Shown in pieces: positions 13,983 to 15,833 of a stretch of 15,833 nucleotides of DNA. Source of the stretch: JBGQOG01 sp052113705. Lineage in GTDB: Bacteria > Pseudomonadota > Alphaproteobacteria > Rhodobacterales > Rhodobacteraceae. The DNA is taken from positions 1 through 15,833 of the forward strand of contig NZ_JBGQOG010000037.1 in assembly GCF_052113705.1 (NCBI RefSeq), read 5' to 3'. Numbering within the stretch: the first letter of the stretch is position 1; the number at the start of each line of letters is the position of its first letter. The position numbers were made by a program, and so were the translations under genes. The notes beneath the pieces were generated by a model, which worked only from the letters and a program-made list of their open reading frames with translations, was not told the DNA's origin and ran no database searches.

Positions 13983-15656
13983 ATGAAACTTAAGACCCTT
14001 ATGGCGAGTGCTGCGGCCGTTGTCGCACTGGGTGGCATGATGACGCCGGCCATCGCGCAGCCGGATAAAACCCAGCTGGTCGTGGGCCAGCTGCAGTTCC
14101 TGAAGAACTTTCACCCGCTCATTCAGGTGAACAACACGAAGCGGCTTCAGATCAACTACGGGCTGCGTCCGATGACCGCCTTTGATCAGAATGCCGAAAA
14201 CCAATGCATCCTGTGCGAGACCCTGCCGACGATTGAAAATGGCCTTGCCCAGATCGTCGATAACCCGGATGGCACAAAGGGCATGCGCGTCACCTTCACG
14301 CTGATCGACGGCCTCGCCTGGGGGGATGGCGTGCCGGTGACCAGCAAAGATGTGGCCTTCACACTCAAGATGGCCAACGATCCCGATATCGGTTTTTCGG
14401 AGTTCAATCCCTGGACCCGTGCGCGCGATGTCGAGATTACCGATGACCGTACCTTTACGCTGATCCTGCCGGAAGTGACGGCCAGCTTCGCGTCTTGGGA
14501 TCAGGTTCTGCCCGAGCATCTGGAAGGACCGATCTACGCAGAAAACGGTGACAACGAAAGCTACACCAAAAAGACCCTCTATAACACCGATCCGACCAAT
14601 CCGGGGCTGTGGAATGGTTCGTATATGCTGTCGGATTATCAGATCGGCACCCGCCTGACCTGGACGCCGAACCCGCATTGGCCGGGCAAAAAGCCGGGGT
14701 TCGAGCGGATCATTCTGACCTATCGGGATAACTCATCCGCATTGGTGCAAAACCTGCTGGCGGGCGAAATTGATGCGGTGCCGGTCAGCCCGGGCGGCAT
14801 CAGCTTCAGCCAGATGCTTGACGTGCAGTCGCAACGGCCCGATCAGCTGGCCTATCACATCGTCGATGGCACCAACCTTGAGCGGATCGCGCTCAATCTC
14901 GACAATCCCATCCTTGCCGATATCAATGTCCGCAAGGCGCTGATGACGGGGATCGACCGCAAAGCCATCACCCAGACGCTGTTTGCGGGTCAGCAACCTG
15001 TCGCCAACGGGCTGCTGCCGGATTCAAACCCTTATTTCAACCCGGAGATGACGACCTATTCCTTTGATCCGGAAGCCTCGAAAAAGCTTTTGAGTGACGC
15101 GGGCTGGACGCCAGGATCGGATGGGATTTGCACAAATGCCGCAGGTGATCGCCTGTCCTTTGAGTTGGCCACCACGGCGGGCAATCAGACGCGCGAGCAG
15201 ATTGCATTGGTGATCCAAAGCCAGCTGAGCGAAATTTGCGTCGATGTGATCCCGAAATTCGTGCCGTTGCAGGAATATAACGGGGAGCTGTCGCGGCGCC
15301 GTGCCTTCACCGGCATGATCATGTCCTCCATCCGCTTTTCGCCGTCGACCTCGCCCTCGATTGCGGTTGGCACCGATCAGATCCCGAATGACGCCAATAA
15401 TTTCGTGGGCAACAATTTCTCGGGCTATTCAAGCCCGGCGATGGATGCGGCCCTGACGGGCTTTGAGGCGTCCCTGTCTGCGACGGGGCAAAAGGCTGCC
15501 TGGCAGGACATTCAGAGCGTCTTTGCGCAGGATCTGCCGATGCTGCCGCTGTATTTTTACGCCGAGGCCTATGTGACGGTGCCGGATTTGAAGGGCTTTG
15601 AGGTGGTCACCTATGATCCGCTGATGAACTGGTCAGAGAACTGGTATCGGGAGTGA
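13983..15656 (+). CDS. Dpp/Opp-type ABC transporter substrate-binding protein (SBP_bac_5)
   Basis: This 557-residue periplasmic receptor of the importer belongs to the cluster C binding proteins. The signal peptide starts MKLKTLMASAAAVVALGG and ends A-I-A before Q26. Family blocks include LAWGDGVPVTSKDVAFTLKM, NGSYMLSDYQIGTRLTWTPN, ERIALNLDNPILADINVRKAL and FDPEASKKLLSDAGW. ATG 13983 follows AGGGAGGA and gives the signal peptide; an earlier TTG in frame (13953) would spoil it. It is the last gene, before a strong terminator. Family ligands range from peptides to opines and sugars, and the ligand here is not readable. Confidence 0.95.
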   Translation: MKLKTLMASAAAVVALGGMMTPAIAQPDKTQLVVGQLQFLKNFHPLIQVNNTKRLQINYGLRPMTAFDQNAENQCILCETLPTIENGLAQIVDNPDGTKGMRVTFTLIDGLAWGDGVPVTSKDVAFTLKMANDPDIGFSEFNPWTRARDVEITDDRTFTLILPEVTASFASWDQVLPEHLEGPIYAENGDNESYTKKTLYNTDPTNPGLWNGSYMLSDYQIGTRLTWTPNPHWPGKKPGFERIILTYRDNSSALVQNLLAGEIDAVPVSPGGISFSQMLDVQSQRPDQLAYHIVDGTNLERIALNLDNPILADINVRKALMTGIDRKAITQTLFAGQQPVANGLLPDSNPYFNPEMTTYSFDPEASKKLLSDAGWTPGSDGICTNAAGDRLSFELATTAGNQTREQIALVIQSQLSEICVDVIPKFVPLQEYNGELSRRRAFTGMIMSSIRFSPSTSPSIAVGTDQIPNDANNFVGNNFSGYSSPAMDAALTGFEASLSATGQKAAWQDIQSVFAQDLPMLPLYFYAEAYVTVPDLKGFEVVTYDPLMNWSENWYRE

Positions 15657-15662
15657 CTTGCG

Positions 15663-15710
15663 TCCCCCCTATGTCCCGCCCTTTGCGGCGGTGATGCGGG
15701 GGGGATTTTT
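15663..15710 (+). terminator. Rho-independent terminator of the ABC operon
   Basis: The run TCCCCCC (15663-15669) pairs with GGGGGGA (15699-15705). An inner stem CCGCC/GGCGG (15676-15680 and 15687-15691) adds to it, and TTTTT (15706-15710) follows. It lies seven bases after the binding-protein stop. Confidence 0.8.
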
Positions 15711-15833
15711 GTCCCCCCCCTTCCCCCCCCCTTATCCGCCCCCCCCCCGCAAACCACCCCTTTTTCCGACCCCCCCCGCCACCCCCCCCCCCACCCTCTC
15801 TTCTCCCCCCCCCCCCCCTCCCACCAAACCCCA
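15711..15833. repeat. C-rich low-complexity tail, probable sequence artefact
   Basis: The last 123 bases are made of long C runs with scattered A and T, and only about five G. There is no reading frame or structure. Composition changes abruptly at the terminator. It is most simply read as poor sequence at a contig end, possibly triggered by the G/C-run terminator. Confidence 0.75.

Noticed and set aside
1..15833. CRISPR array, toxin-antitoxin or phage genes
   Set aside because: No regular short repeats with spacers, no small paired genes with typical motifs and no structural phage proteins were seen on either strand.

Overview
The window looks like chromosomal or plasmid DNA of an alphaproteobacterium, most likely a marine-type Rhodobacterales. 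The reasons are its high G+C, NDP/TRAP-TAXI and Dpp-type uptake genes, GGAGG-type ribosome sites and the IS110/IS3/IS21 remnants typical of that group. This assignment is inference from gene style only.

Region 1 (1-3382) is a nested graveyard of insertion sequences. In order it holds: the start of an IS3-family orfA on the minus strand, running off the left edge; a 5'-truncated IS110/IS1111-type transposase (+) with its 3' flank; a 3'-truncated IS110 transposase (-) with a structured upstream flank; a piece of an IS3 orfB (+); a complete IS110 element (-); the rest of that IS3 orfB with its right end; and the 3' tail of an IS21 istB gene. The complete IS110 sits inside the IS3 gene. Removing 1387-2921 restores the IS3 reading frame and DD(35)E spacing exactly. 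The non-coding left end of this IS110 looks like a bridge (guide) RNA: it carries a 9-base copy of the DNA flanking the insertion, a second shorter match to the other flank, and twin hairpins with the same loop. This is the most interesting signal in the window.

Region 2 (3412-7975, all minus) is a compact catabolic operon: TetR-family regulator, TAXI-type TRAP binding protein, fused TRAP permease (split by one frameshift), and a LigI-type lactonase/amidohydrolase. Two identical 12-bp palindromes upstream of tetR are probable operators. The likely logic is import of an organic acid by TRAP and its hydrolysis by the lactonase, under TetR control. The substrate is unknown, and two residues thought to bind the substrate in LigI differ here.

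Region 3 (7976-8650) is a spacer of about 675 bases with no supported gene.

Region 4 (8651-15710, all plus) is a Dpp/Opp-type ABC importer operon led by a CapA-family metallophosphatase-like protein: capA-like, two ATPases, two permeases and a periplasmic binding protein, with tight ATGA overlaps and a strong hairpin terminator. The last ~120 bases are almost pure C-rich low-complexity sequence and look like a contig-end artefact.
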